A stretch of 64,000 nucleotides of DNA from UBA10649 sp963842725 (GCA_963842725.1 CAWJHN010000004.1:930001-994000); one strand, 5' to 3'. Positions 8,704 to 17,968 are shown, numbered from the stretch's first letter. Numbers and translations: made by a program. Notes: generated from the letters alone by a model not told the origin.

Positions 8704-10347
8704 GTGCCGCGACCGCCCGTGCAGATACCTGACTTCGGCGGGGGTCGTCGACTCATGACGGCACTGGCAGAGGGACCCTTCACCCGGCTCGAAGACCGAC
8801 CGCTCACCATCCCGCTCTCCGTTCCGTACGAGCGACTCTCCCGTGGGCCGGTCGGTGCGAGGTTCACCACCTCGGTGCGCGGCTCGGGCAGCTCGGCGGG
8901 CCGGCCGCTCGTCCTCGACTCGGCGTTCGAGGCGGTCAACTACCGGGACGTCCCGTGCCCGGCCGATCTCGAGCGCCTGCTCGGCGACCGCGCGTTCCTG
9001 GCGCAGCACGGGTATGCGGTTGCCGCGTCCACGCTCGACCTGTTCGAGTCGACGATGGGACGGCGCCTCGGATGGAAGTCGCGCGGGCATCGCCTGACGT
9101 TGAAGCTCTTCGAGCCGATCTCCTTCGAGCAGACCGGCTACGACGCCCAGCGCGGCGAGATCCGGTTCGGACATATGAGGGACGGCCGTTCGCGTCACCA
9201 CGTGCCGATGGCCCTGTACCGCGACCTCGTGGCGCATGAGGTGACGCACGCGATCCTCGACGGGTACCGACCGCATCTGGCCGACCCGGATGGCACGGTC
9301 GACGAGCACGCGATCCACGAAGGGTTCTCCGACCTGGTCGCCATGCTGTCGGTGTTCTCCTCGACCGACCGCGTGGCCGAGCAGCTTCGCGTCGCCGCGG
9401 CCATCGCCGGGGAGGGCACGCCGATCGACGAGCAGCTCGTGGACTCGGGACTCTTCGGGGTCGCGGACGGACTGTTCTCGCGGGCCGCGCTGCGGCGATC
9501 GGTGGGCGATGAGCGACTCTCGACCTGGCGATCGGAGACCGAGCCCCACCGGCGCGGCGAGGTCCTGGTCCGAGCGGTGATGGACCTCGTGCTGGGCATC
9601 TGGCATGCTCGGATGGACCGCCCCGGCGGCCGTGCGAGCGAGTATCAGATCGCGGAGTCCGGTGCGAAGGCGGGACGACAGGTGCTGGGCATGCTCATTC
9701 GCGGCCTGGGCTACACGCCGCCGATCGACGTCACGTTCGAGGACGTGCTGCGGGGCATGCTGGCGGCCGACCTCGCGGTCATCCCGGACGACGAGATGGG
9801 CTATCGGCGCATGCTGCGTGAGTCGTTCGCCGCCTTCGGACTGGCATCCGACCCGGACAGCGACCTCGACGGGCTGCACGGCCTGCGCGAGCTGCGGTAC
9901 CCGGTTCGGCTGTCCTCGCTGGCATCGGATCCGGAGGAGGTCTACCGGTTCCTGTGGGAGAACGGCGCGCTCCTGCGCGCCGCCGCGATCGATCCGGACG
10001 TACCGGTCGTCGTGGAGCGCGTGCGCCCCAGCCTGCGGGTGGGACCGGACGGATTCGTCGTCGCCGAGATCGGTGCGAGCTTCGTGCAGCAGGTCCCCAT
10101 GAGCGAGCGCGAGGCCAGGCGCCGGCTGGGCCTGAGGGTGTCCGGCCCTGTGGTCCTGCGCGGCGGCGGACTGATCAGGTTCAACGAGGGCGGGCGGCTG
10201 GCCTACGCGGCCCTCAAGCCGGTGCTGGACCAGGAACGGCAGCAGTCCCGTATCGATGAGGCCGCCGGGCCCTCACTGCTGAATGCGCCGTGGGTGGAGA
10301 TCGTCGCGCGGCGGGCGAACGTGTTCACGTCGATGCACACCTCGTGA
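8704..10347 (+). CDS. Zinc metallopeptidase-like protein, HEVTH...E (gluzincin type)
   Basis: About 547 residues from GTG 8704, which has GAAGGGAG 8 bases upstream; ATG 8755 is the alternative start. Zinc motif H178-E-V-T-H182, followed by E206 in IHEGFSDLVAM, a 24-residue spacing typical of gluzincins. No signal peptide or membrane segment, so probably cytoplasmic. The region after ~300 is not recognised. It contains a candidate second domain (~430-547) with VVVERVRPSLRVGPDGFVVAEIG. It precedes, convergently, the caspase/CHAT operon (26-bp gap) and may belong functionally with it, which is inference from position only. Large proteins of this kind are usually listed as hypothetical peptidases; activity is untested. 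Confidence 0.75.
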   Translation: MPRPPVQIPDFGGGRRLMTALAEGPFTRLEDRPLTIPLSVPYERLSRGPVGARFTTSVRGSGSSAGRPLVLDSAFEAVNYRDVPCPADLERLLGDRAFLAQHGYAVAASTLDLFESTMGRRLGWKSRGHRLTLKLFEPISFEQTGYDAQRGEIRFGHMRDGRSRHHVPMALYRDLVAHEVTHAILDGYRPHLADPDGTVDEHAIHEGFSDLVAMLSVFSSTDRVAEQLRVAAAIAGEGTPIDEQLVDSGLFGVADGLFSRAALRRSVGDERLSTWRSETEPHRRGEVLVRAVMDLVLGIWHARMDRPGGRASEYQIAESGAKAGRQVLGMLIRGLGYTPPIDVTFEDVLRGMLAADLAVIPDDEMGYRRMLRESFAAFGLASDPDSDLDGLHGLRELRYPVRLSSLASDPEEVYRFLWENGALLRAAAIDPDVPVVVERVRPSLRVGPDGFVVAEIGASFVQQVPMSEREARRRLGLRVSGPVVLRGGGLIRFNEGGRLAYAALKPVLDQERQQSRIDEAAGPSLLNAPWVEIVARRANVFTSMHTS

Positions 10348-10373
10348 CGACCTCGCTCGAGCGTTCGAACCGG

Positions 10374-11219
10374 CTATGAGGGGGCGCCGATGCGCGCCTT
10401 CTTGGCCGTGACAGGTGCCTCGAGTTGAGGAATCTGGTCGAACCGGTCCTTCTTGAGCTTCGCCCGGACGCTCTTGAGGATGTCCGCGCGGGACGCCCCG
10501 GCGTCCTCCGCAAAGGACTGCAGGAGGTAGTAGGTGAACGCGCCGTTCGAGCGGCCGTGGAAGGACGCGTCGGCCGACGTCTGCGAGGCACGGCAGGCAG
10601 CGAAGAGCACCGGGGCCTGCGCCCGGCGTCCGCGACGGCGCACCGACGTGTCCCCGAGGGCGACCACGCTGCGGTCGGCGAGGGCATCGAGCCCTACGGG
10701 GGTCGGGGGCAGCAGGAACTTGGGCCGGCGGCCGGGCAGGAGGTCCATCGCCCTCAGGCCGGTTCCGCTGTGACAGGTGTCGATGAACACCTCGACGAGC
10801 ACCTCGGGCGGCACGCGATCGAACAGCACCTTCAGCTCGTCGTCGACGATGACCGTGGCGGGATCCCACGCATCGCCGTCGGCCCTGATGTCGTACGCGA
10901 CGAGCGCCTCGTCGGCCCGGTCGGACTCGTCGCCGTTGAGATCGGGCACCTGGGTGCCGTGACTGGAGTAGGTGAAGACGAGGTGCCTGATCTGGCCGGC
11001 CTCGGCCAGCTTCACCATGCTGGTGAGCTTGGCCATGATCGCCTTCTTGGTGGCCTTCTTGTCCGTGAGCACCGTCACATCGCGCGGGCCGAAGCCGAAC
11101 TCGGTGCGCAGGAGTGCGGCCGTGTCCCGGGCGTCGTTGACGCACCCGTAGAGCCAACTGCCCGTTGGCAGGTTCTCGAACTCGTTGATTCCGACGCACA
11201 GTGCTCGACGATCGCTCAT
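10374..11219 (-). CDS. Caspase-like (clan CD, C14/metacaspase-type) peptidase, paralogue 1
   Basis: 281 residues. Starts RRALCVGIN, the typical first strand of the caspase fold, followed by GCVNDARDTAALL. Catalytic dyad H87 (FTYSSHGTQ) and C149 (IDTCHSG). The acidic insert DLNGDESDRADEALVAYD between them is common in metacaspases and often binds calcium. Such enzymes cut after basic residues; specificity here is not shown. No extra domain or signal peptide. RBS GAGGAG lies 5 bases before the ATG. It is the last gene of the CHAT-lipase-caspase-caspase unit, 28 bp after its paralogue. The C-terminal ~25 residues are Lys/Arg rich. Confidence 0.9.
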   Translation of the reverse strand: MSDRRALCVGINEFENLPTGSWLYGCVNDARDTAALLRTEFGFGPRDVTVLTDKKATKKAIMAKLTSMVKLAEAGQIRHLVFTYSSHGTQVPDLNGDESDRADEALVAYDIRADGDAWDPATVIVDDELKVLFDRVPPEVLVEVFIDTCHSGTGLRAMDLLPGRRPKFLLPPTPVGLDALADRSVVALGDTSVRRRGRRAQAPVLFAACRASQTSADASFHGRSNGAFTYYLLQSFAEDAGASRADILKSVRAKLKKDRFDQIPQLEAPVTAKKARIGAPS

Positions 11220-11247
11220 GACGACTCCTCGGTTGGCGGTGGCGGCC

Positions 11248-12105
11248 TCAGATCGTGAAGGCGCGCAAGGTGCTGAATCGGCGGTTGGTGGCCCCGACCG
11301 TGTAGAAGTTGGGCGTCTGGGTGGCAGGCATCCGGGCGCTCGTCAGATCGCGCAGCTTCTTGAGGGATCCCGTGAACCTGCCGTCGTCCCAGATCGTCAG
11401 CAGTTCGCCGGTGAAGCGCCCGTGGACTCGGCCGTCGAGGCTCTCCTGGTTGTCCTGGCAGCCGCTGATGAGCGCGACGCTCGCCGCGACCTTCGCGGTC
11501 GATCGCGGCAGGGCGCGCTTCTGGATGGCGTCGTAGGTGCGCTTGTGGGAGCGGTAGGTCTCCTCCTCGACGTCGAGCGGCATGCGCCGACTCTTGGGAT
11601 TGGCCTTCTCCGACGGCCTCGGGATGGCCCACGGCGCCGGGGCGCCCTTGGACACCGTCCCGCTGTGGCAGGAGTCCGACAGCATGATGACGCGGGACTT
11701 GGCCGGGAACAGGGACCACAGGTCCCACAGTTCGTCGTCGACGAGCATCCGGTCGTAGAGCACCCACGTCTCGTCGTAGGCGTCTGCCACCTCGCCGACC
11801 TCGCCGGACTCGGTACTCGCCTCGTCGCCGTTTCGGTCCGGCACCTGCGACCCGTGCCCCGAGTACGTCATGAAGAACACGTCGCCCGGGGCCATCGACG
11901 TCGCCGCCTTCGTGACGGCGGCGATCACCTTGCGGGAGGTCGCGTCAGCGGTGAGCAGCGTCGACGTCGAGTAGCCCAGGGACGACGCCAGCGCCTCCAT
12001 CGCGCGTGCGTCGTTCTCGCAGGCCGCCAGCGCCCCGTTCCAGCCGCCGTACGAACTTGGATTGACCGAGTTCAGCCCGATGTGCAGGGAGTATCCGTTG
12101 GCCAT
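11248..12105 (-). CDS. Caspase-like (clan CD, C14/metacaspase-type) peptidase, paralogue 2
   Basis: 285 residues. N-terminal YSLHIGLNSVNP, then CENDARAMEALA, the catalytic His H84 in MTYSGHGSQVPDRNGDE and Cys C146 in SDSCHSGTV. Overall layout equals paralogue 1, but the sequences are quite different outside the motifs, so this is an old duplication or two independent recruitments. The insert after the Cys (residues 152-190, rich in Lys/Arg/Glu) is longer than in paralogue 1 and could be a processing loop. It lies 8 bp after the LCAT-like gene and 28 bp before paralogue 1, so one mRNA is likely. Role: regulated cytoplasmic protease, inferred from the operon. Confidence 0.9.
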   Translation of the reverse strand: MANGYSLHIGLNSVNPSSYGGWNGALAACENDARAMEALASSLGYSTSTLLTADATSRKVIAAVTKAATSMAPGDVFFMTYSGHGSQVPDRNGDEASTESGEVGEVADAYDETWVLYDRMLVDDELWDLWSLFPAKSRVIMLSDSCHSGTVSKGAPAPWAIPRPSEKANPKSRRMPLDVEEETYRSHKRTYDAIQKRALPRSTAKVAASVALISGCQDNQESLDGRVHGRFTGELLTIWDDGRFTGSLKKLRDLTSARMPATQTPNFYTVGATNRRFSTLRAFTI

Positions 12106-12113
12106 GTCGCTCC

Positions 12114-13520
12114 TCAGCGGTTGCGCTTGCGCGTGTCGATGACCGTGATCAGGTCGCTCACGGGGGTCATGGCCAGCGTGTCGTCGGCGGCCTCGACCGT
12201 GAGCCGGTAGACGCCCTCGGGGAGTGGCTCGATGGTCGTCCGGAACGACCCGTCGGCACGCCGCTTGAGCGTTCGCCGGCGGAAGGCTCGTCCGGTCGCA
12301 ACGTCCTCGAGGGTCGCCCGCACGGCGGCCGGCGGACCCGCAGTGGTGGCGACGATGTCGAGTTCCTGGCGGGCCGTGAGCAGGGTCTTGGCGTCAAGGG
12401 CGAATCCGTTGAAGGGCGTGTCTCGGTAGCGTCCGAGCCGCTTGCGGGTGAGAGTGCCGACGACGTGGGACAGGACGGCCTCCGCGTTCTGCAGGGAGCC
12501 GTGCTTGGTGGACACATACGTCTCCCTCGGCGTGTCCGACAGCTCGATCGGCGTGGCGGATACGCGCGGGACCGTGCCGTCGCCGCCCTCGTCCTCGCCC
12601 TGGTACGTCGTGTACGTGGTGACCTTGTTCCCCACCAGCTTGGCCGACTGGTCGGTGGGCTGGAAGATGCCGACGATGGGAGTGATCTGGTACCCGGTGT
12701 CGCGATACGCGGCGATCGCCTGGTTCTTCGTCACGGCCGCCTCGATATCGCGGTGGAACCGGAGCGCGTCCGTGGCGAGCGCGGCGTTGACCCCCGGGAG
12801 GGCCGTCTCACCCGGTCGCACGAGGGTGCCGCCGACGCTGACCGACGGGTAGATGGGCAGCAGCTGGTGCATCGACGGGAACGATCGGAGCATCGCGCTG
12901 ACATCGACCGAGAGTGGCCCGAAGCCCTTCTCCATCCCGTTGACGAGCGTGCTCACCGCATTGAGCGAGCCCCGGTACGGCGTGCCGAACGTGATGAGGT
13001 GCCGGGTGATCTTCCAGCCCTCATGCCGCTCCAGGAAGTCGCGGGCCACGAGACCGCCCATGGAGTGGGCGAGGAGCACGAGCTTGGCGTCCTTGTTTCC
13101 GCTGTACTTCTTCCAGGCGTCGAGCCATTTCGGCGCCCGTTGCGCGAGCTGCCGACCATGGACGCGGTTGTCTCGCCTCCAGTCGTACGGATAGTCGAAC
13201 CAGTTCCGTCCCTCCTCGAGGGTCAGCTCGGCGAACAGCCGCGTCTTGATCTGCGTGTAGCCGTCGATGGCCCACAGACCCGGGATCAGGTGCAGGTCCT
13301 GGACGAGCTTGGGTGCGGTGACTCCGTCGCCCAGGTCGTCCTTCGCGGGATCGTCCTTCCCCTTCAGCTCGAGGTCGGTAAGGCTGTGGCCCAGGCTGAA
13401 GAGCGCCGAGATCGCGGACTGCGGCGTGATCGCCCAGACGTCCTTTCCGTCGCGCTGCAGCACGCTTCCCGTGATGCCGGGAAGCAGCACGATCAGGTCA
13501 CCGAACTTGCGTCGTGCCAT
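12114..13520 (-). CDS. LCAT-like alpha/beta-hydrolase (lecithin:cholesterol acyltransferase / phospholipase family)
   Basis: 468 residues. Starts IVLLPGITGSVL, the oxyanion-strand signature of the LCAT/PDAT family, with nucleophile S153 in LLAHSMGGLVAR, FGTPYRGS after the next strand, Asp in GGDGTVPRVSA and His in STKHGSL completing a plausible triad. The last ~90 residues form a separate beta-rich domain (AVRATLEDVATGRAFRRRTL...) of Ig or transthyretin-like appearance. LCAT-family enzymes remove or transfer the sn-2 acyl chain of phospholipids. No signal peptide, so it may act on the inner membrane face. It sits between the CHAT and caspase genes with 9- and 8-bp gaps, so a membrane-lipid effector or modifier controlled by the proteases is an attractive inference. 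Confidence 0.82.
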   Translation of the reverse strand: MARRKFGDLIVLLPGITGSVLQRDGKDVWAITPQSAISALFSLGHSLTDLELKGKDDPAKDDLGDGVTAPKLVQDLHLIPGLWAIDGYTQIKTRLFAELTLEEGRNWFDYPYDWRRDNRVHGRQLAQRAPKWLDAWKKYSGNKDAKLVLLAHSMGGLVARDFLERHEGWKITRHLITFGTPYRGSLNAVSTLVNGMEKGFGPLSVDVSAMLRSFPSMHQLLPIYPSVSVGGTLVRPGETALPGVNAALATDALRFHRDIEAAVTKNQAIAAYRDTGYQITPIVGIFQPTDQSAKLVGNKVTTYTTYQGEDEGGDGTVPRVSATPIELSDTPRETYVSTKHGSLQNAEAVLSHVVGTLTRKRLGRYRDTPFNGFALDAKTLLTARQELDIVATTAGPPAAVRATLEDVATGRAFRRRTLKRRADGSFRTTIEPLPEGVYRLTVEAADDTLAMTPVSDLITVIDTRKRNR

Positions 13521-13529
13521 GGGTCCTCC

Positions 13530-14678
13530 TCATATCGCGGTTACTAGGTCGTGACGCTCGGCGGTGCCGACGTCGCCATAGAACACGGCGCCGAACCCGG
13601 CGAGGTCGCCGTGGCTCCAGAGCCTCTGAACGGACGTCCGCCTCGCCTCGAGCACCGCGAGCCCGACGTTCTGCTCCGCAGCGAGCGCTCGGTAGAACGA
13701 CTCGACGAACATGGCGGCGCCGCGGACGGACACCGGCCAACCGAACCCCAGGCACCCCGAGGCGCCCGCCGACAGGAAGGCAGCGGCCACGCCGTTGCTA
13801 CCCGACGTGGGACCGGTCAGGAGTCGATCGCCGGCCGAGCGCCCGCTCCAGCAGGCACTGACGATCGCCAGGTAGGGCGGCTTCGCCCAGGGCAGGTCGA
13901 GGATGCTGCGCGTGAGGAGCGGGCCGTCGGCCAGCATGAGTCCGCTGTGACCGGGCCGTCGTGGCGTGAAGCCGCCGTGGCCGGAGAAGTGGACGACGTC
14001 GTAGGCCGTTGCGGCAACACGCTCGGCGAGTGCTGCACGGGTGGCGTCGGCGCCGCGAAGCACGTCGACGCGGAGCCTGGCGAGATCGCTCAGGTCGCGC
14101 ATCGCTTCGAGCTCCGCATCGACGTGGCTCATCTCGGACGTGGGGTCGACCACCGCGAGGACCCGGATCGTGGTGTCCTCCTCGCCGGGGTCGCGCTCGG
14201 GGCGCGGTCGCGTCCGGGTGGAGACGATCCGACCGAATGGCGAGCGCAGCGCGAGTGGCTCGGCGTCACCGGTGAGAAGCTCCCACGGCAGGTTGAGGGC
14301 GGTCTCGTCGGCGTCGATCATCAGCGCCGTGGGCCGATGCTCGTCGAGGAAGGCCGTGCCGTCCTTGCCGAGGAAGGAGGAATAGAGGCGTCGACCCAGA
14401 CGGGCGGCGGTCTTGATGGTGGCGGCCGCGTCGCTGCGCTCGCCGATCGACCACTCGTCCAGAGCCGTCAGGTCGTCGCGCATGGACTGTCGTGCGGCGG
14501 GTCGCAGCACGACGTCGCGACGCCACGCCACCGGCGTGCCCTCCTCGTGCATGCGCACGGTGTAGGTCGTTGCCGCGTCGTCGGCCACGGACCCCGTGCC
14601 CGACCGTGAGACGCCGATCGTGATGACGCGCGGCACTTCGTGCCCCGCCGCGTGGCGGTTGCCGCCGATCATCGCCAT
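13530..14678 (-). CDS. CHAT-domain protein (caspase HetF-associated with TPRs), clan CD peptidase
   Basis: About 382 residues from ATG 14678; an in-frame GTG at 14735 has no ribosome site. The C-terminal two thirds is a CHAT domain: LNLPWELL and the FGRIVSTRTRPR segment, catalytic H234 in VVHFSGHGGF and C276 in IVSACWSGR, then AFLSAGASGCLGFGWPV and FVESFYRAL. The N-terminal ~130 residues (YTVRMHEEG..., ARLGRRLYSSFLG) are an unidentified domain often seen before CHAT. No TPR repeats. CHAT proteins are caspase relatives that act in programmed responses and in some defence systems (for example the TPR-CHAT protein associated with Craspase). As first gene of this operon it may be the sensor or initiator protease, which is inference. 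Confidence 0.88.
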   Translation of the reverse strand: MAMIGGNRHAAGHEVPRVITIGVSRSGTGSVADDAATTYTVRMHEEGTPVAWRRDVVLRPAARQSMRDDLTALDEWSIGERSDAAATIKTAARLGRRLYSSFLGKDGTAFLDEHRPTALMIDADETALNLPWELLTGDAEPLALRSPFGRIVSTRTRPRPERDPGEEDTTIRVLAVVDPTSEMSHVDAELEAMRDLSDLARLRVDVLRGADATRAALAERVAATAYDVVHFSGHGGFTPRRPGHSGLMLADGPLLTRSILDLPWAKPPYLAIVSACWSGRSAGDRLLTGPTSGSNGVAAAFLSAGASGCLGFGWPVSVRGAAMFVESFYRALAAEQNVGLAVLEARRTSVQRLWSHGDLAGFGAVFYGDVGTAERHDLVTAI

Positions 14679-14815
14679 CTGCCGTCCCGTGCTCGACTGG
14701 ACCCCCCCAGCGTGAACCGAAGCGTAGGCCTTCACCGGTGGCAGCGGAAGGGGCGCCGATCCTGCTCGCTGGCCGTGTCATCGAAAGGCGTTGCCGCGCA
14801 AGCCTCACAGGGTCG

Positions 14816-14844
14816 TTGACTTCACTGGGCGCGGACGCGACAAT
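14816..14844 (+). promoter_or_regulatory. Candidate promoter for the small protein/M48 protease operon
   Basis: TTGACT (14816-14821), 17-bp spacer, GACAAT (14839-14844): good -35 and acceptable -10 at the ideal distance. It sits in the intergenic region facing away from the CHAT operon, about 30 bp before the start codon of the small protein. Confidence 0.55.
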
Positions 14845-14874
14845 TGCGACCGCGCAGGCGAGGGGATGGCGGGC

Positions 14875-15351
14875 ATGGCCGACGAGGCACTCCGATGGCG
14901 GGCCATCGACGCGCTCGCACGACAGGTCGTCGCCGACGACGCACCTGCGGAGTTGCCGCTCTTCGCGGCAACGGCCGATCGTTTCCGCAGTGATCCGGAC
15001 GGCACCCTGTCGGCCGCGCCGGCCAAGGACGAGACCCTCGGCTTCGGCCTCGAGACGGCGGTCGTGCTGGTCACTCCGTTCGTGCTCGAGCTGGTCAAGC
15101 GGATCTTCACCCGGGTCGCCGACCAGCTCGGCGACCAGGCCGCCGACGGCATCGCGGGTCGCATCGCACGCATCTTCCGTCGCGACGGCGGTGATGCGGC
15201 CGACGAGTCCGGACCAGCACCGCTCACTCCCGAGCAGCTCGCGCTGATCGGAGCCGCCGCCGTCGACGAGGCCGCCCGGCTGCGGCTCCCCCCGGAGAAG
15301 GCGCAGGCTCTGGCCAATGGCGTCATCGCAGCCCTCGCCACCCGCGGCTGA
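14875..15351 (+). CDS. Small unknown protein with a central hydrophobic/amphipathic segment, divergent from the CHAT gene
   Basis: 158 residues from ATG 14875 (ATG 14866 also possible). Not recognised. Residues ~50-75 (TLGFGLETAVVLVTPFVLELVKRIF) are hydrophobic and could insert into or lie on a membrane; the following ~30 residues are charged and helical (VADQLGDQAADGIAGRIARIFRRD), and the C-terminus has PLTPEQLALIGAAAVDEAARLRLPPEKAQALANG, which looks like a small helical domain. It has its own promoter, is divergent from the CHAT operon, and overlaps the M48 protease gene by 35 bp, so translational coupling to that gene is likely. It could be an adaptor or protease substrate/effector of the neighbouring peptidases, but no function can be assigned. 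Confidence 0.75.
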   Translation: MADEALRWRAIDALARQVVADDAPAELPLFAATADRFRSDPDGTLSAAPAKDETLGFGLETAVVLVTPFVLELVKRIFTRVADQLGDQAADGIAGRIARIFRRDGGDAADESGPAPLTPEQLALIGAAAVDEAARLRLPPEKAQALANGVIAALATRG

Positions 15352-17968
15352 TCCCGCGGTGGCCGGCACGGCCGCACTACGACACGATGCACTGCCCACC
15401 GACACGGCGGTGCGGTTCGCACTGCTCCTGATCACGGTGACGACGGCGAGCCTCTACCTCTTCCAGGCACTCTGGCTCGCGGTGCGTGGCGCGGCCTTCG
15501 TCGAAGGGGCCGCGGCGTGCGAACCCAACCCCGAGGTCTCGCTGGCGGTGGACGTCGACCGGGCGTGGGCCGCCTTCGAGGCCCGGCGCGCCTGCCTGTC
15601 GTCGTTGTCGTGGGAGCAGGTCGGAGCAGCGTCCGTCGGAGCCCTGCTGGTCCTCGTCGTCGCGTGGGTGGCATACCGGTGGCGGCCGTCCTGGCGGGAG
15701 CGCCGCAGCCACCTGAGCGCCGTCGACCCCGTCGACGGCGCGGGACTCCTCGCCGAGGTCGATGCCCTCTCCGGCGGCGGCGGCGTGCGCACTCCGTCCG
15801 TCCGCATTGACGCCGCCAATCCGGGGGTCCAGGCGTTCGCCTACGGCGCGGGCCGCCGCCAACGGCTCGGGCTCACCGGCGGCCTGGTCGTGCAGCAGGT
15901 GCTCGACCCGCCCGCCTTCCGGGCGGTCGTGCGACATGAACTGGGGCACGTCGCGAATCGGGACGTCGCCTGGACGTACTACACGGTCTCGGTGTGGTGG
16001 TCCTTCATCGCGGTGGCCCTCGTCCCGGTCGTGGTGGTATTCGCGATCTCGAGCCCGAACTACGTGCTGCGACTCGGCTGGCGGGTGCTGGCCCTCGCCG
16101 CGCTGGTTGCCGTCGTCGGTGCGGGGCTGCTGCGGATCCGCGAGGCGTATGCGGATGCACAGGCTGCGTCCTGGGGTTCCAGGGACGCGCTGGTGCGCAT
16201 CCTGGGCACGGCGCCCGATGGCACGGGGCGACGACCGCAGTGGCTGCGCGTGCATCCCACGCCGAAGGAGCGGCTCGAACTGCTCACTCATCCCGCCGGG
16301 CTGTTCCGTGCCGACCTGGTGACCGCGCTGACCACTGGGCTGGCCGGCGGCACTGCCTTCGCCGCGCTGTTCGCGGTGGCCGGGCTGGCACTGAGGGCCG
16401 ATGCGGCCGCAGCCCTTGCCGCCCTTCCGGTCAGCGTGCTGATCGCGGCTGTCCTGTGCGTTCAGGCCTGGCGCGTGGGTCTGCGCGAGGCGGTCGCGGG
16501 TTCCCGGATCCCGCTGGGACTGCCTTTGGGACTCGGCCTGGGGCTCGGCCTCGCCCTCGCCCCGATGCTCACGCTGGAGGCGGCCGTCGGGGAGTTCGCG
16601 GTGGGGTTGACCGGGTGGACGGGCTACGCGATCTGGGCCCTCCTGACGGTGGTGCTGACCTGCCTGGTGGTCCGGTGGGTGGCCGACTCCGCCCGGCTGG
16701 TGGTCGCGACGACCGGCGGACAGCGGCCGCGCCGGGCCGCACTCGTGGCGCACATCGGCGTCACGTGGCTGCTGGTCGCACTCCTGCTGGTCGGCGGCGC
16801 GCAGTCGCTGACCCTCCTGCGTGAGCTCGGGCCCCGAGTCTTGCTCGACCTGCCGCTCGGAGCAGCAGTCGGGAGCCAGGTCCTGGGCTGGGCACCGGTG
16901 GTCGCGCTCGCGGCCTGCTGCGCGGTGGCCCTGATCACGCGAATCGCCCTCGTCCGACGTGGCACCGCATCGGCGTTCGTGCCCGCGCTCCGTCCCGTTC
17001 TGGCAATCGGCCTGGTCGCTGGCTGCACTGCTGGCCTGGCGATGGCTGCCACTCGCCTGCTGGGGGGCACTCGGGCTGAATCGGTTCGCGTGTCGGACCC
17101 CTTCGAGCTGGTCCTGCAGAGCGGCGCGCACACGACGATCGTGACTGGTGCGGTCGTCGCGACCGCCGTCGGAGCGATCGTCTGTCGCGGCCGCTGGTGG
17201 CCCCTCGGGCTGGTGTCCGGCGCGTTGGCGGGCGCGACTGCGGCGCTCATCGGCGTCGCGACGAGCATGGCGGCCGGGTGCGGCCTGCTGCCCTCCCTCT
17301 TCCCCAGCTGCGGGCTGCCAGGCGGCTATGCGCTCGACGTGCTCTTGTGGCAGCCGCTGGTGGCTGCAGCCCCCGTCGCCCTGACCGTGGCGGCAATCGT
17401 TGGCACGCTGAGGGCCGCCCGGATCGCGCTGCGGACCAGGGCGTCCTCGCCGCCGACGGGGGCACGCGGATCGCGAGAGGGTGCTGCGATCCTGATCGGG
17501 GCGCTGGTGGCCTTCGGCGTCGTCGCTCTGGTCGCCGGCGCCCAGTCGGCGCGCATCCTGACCGTGGATGCACCGTCGGTGTCGGGACAGGGGTTCTCGG
17601 TCGACATCCCCCCGGGGTGGCAGGGCCGGGAAGGCGCCGCGCGGGGCTCGGCGCAACTGGTCAGCGCGGGGGACGAGGTGGTCGTCGGCATCGTCCCGGT
17701 CGCCTCCGGCTTCCCCACCGTCGACGGCCTCGCGGTTCCGGTGGGCGGGCTCGACGCCTGGCCGGTCGGAGCGCGCGATGAGGCTGGCCTGCGGTTGCTG
17801 GCCTACCAGGTCCGCACCCCGCGGGGCTGGTACGTGGTCGAGGTGCGAGGGTCGCCGCAGATCCTGCGGGCGCGTGGCGACGAGGTCGTTCGCCTCCTGT
17901 CCGGAGTCCGTTGGGGCTCGAGCGGCGATGGGAGCGCCACCGGCCGGGACGGCAGCGATGCCGGGTAG
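15317..17968 (+). CDS. Polytopic membrane M48-family (HtpX/Ste24-like) zinc metalloprotease
   Basis: 883 residues. A first TM segment (FALLLITVTTASLYLFQALWL), a Cys-containing exposed loop and a second TM come before the protease domain, whose zinc motif is VVRHELGHVANRD (HExxH, ~residues 206-210) with the third ligand Glu in RIREAYADAQA. This is the M48 arrangement. About ten more hydrophobic segments follow, far more than in HtpX. The last ~120 residues after a final TM form a soluble, beta-rich domain (FSVDIPPGWQGREG...) probably outside the cell. The start overlaps the preceding small gene and has a weak ribosome site. M48 proteases handle membrane-protein quality control; the multi-TM region is an unusual extension. 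Confidence 0.85.
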   Translation: MASSQPSPPAADPAVAGTAALRHDALPTDTAVRFALLLITVTTASLYLFQALWLAVRGAAFVEGAAACEPNPEVSLAVDVDRAWAAFEARRACLSSLSWEQVGAASVGALLVLVVAWVAYRWRPSWRERRSHLSAVDPVDGAGLLAEVDALSGGGGVRTPSVRIDAANPGVQAFAYGAGRRQRLGLTGGLVVQQVLDPPAFRAVVRHELGHVANRDVAWTYYTVSVWWSFIAVALVPVVVVFAISSPNYVLRLGWRVLALAALVAVVGAGLLRIREAYADAQAASWGSRDALVRILGTAPDGTGRRPQWLRVHPTPKERLELLTHPAGLFRADLVTALTTGLAGGTAFAALFAVAGLALRADAAAALAALPVSVLIAAVLCVQAWRVGLREAVAGSRIPLGLPLGLGLGLGLALAPMLTLEAAVGEFAVGLTGWTGYAIWALLTVVLTCLVVRWVADSARLVVATTGGQRPRRAALVAHIGVTWLLVALLLVGGAQSLTLLRELGPRVLLDLPLGAAVGSQVLGWAPVVALAACCAVALITRIALVRRGTASAFVPALRPVLAIGLVAGCTAGLAMAATRLLGGTRAESVRVSDPFELVLQSGAHTTIVTGAVVATAVGAIVCRGRWWPLGLVSGALAGATAALIGVATSMAAGCGLLPSLFPSCGLPGGYALDVLLWQPLVAAAPVALTVAAIVGTLRAARIALRTRASSPPTGARGSREGAAILIGALVAFGVVALVAGAQSARILTVDAPSVSGQGFSVDIPPGWQGREGAARGSAQLVSAGDEVVVGIVPVASGFPTVDGLAVPVGGLDAWPVGARDEAGLRLLAYQVRTPRGWYVVEVRGSPQILRARGDEVVRLLSGVRWGSSGDGSATGRDGSDAG

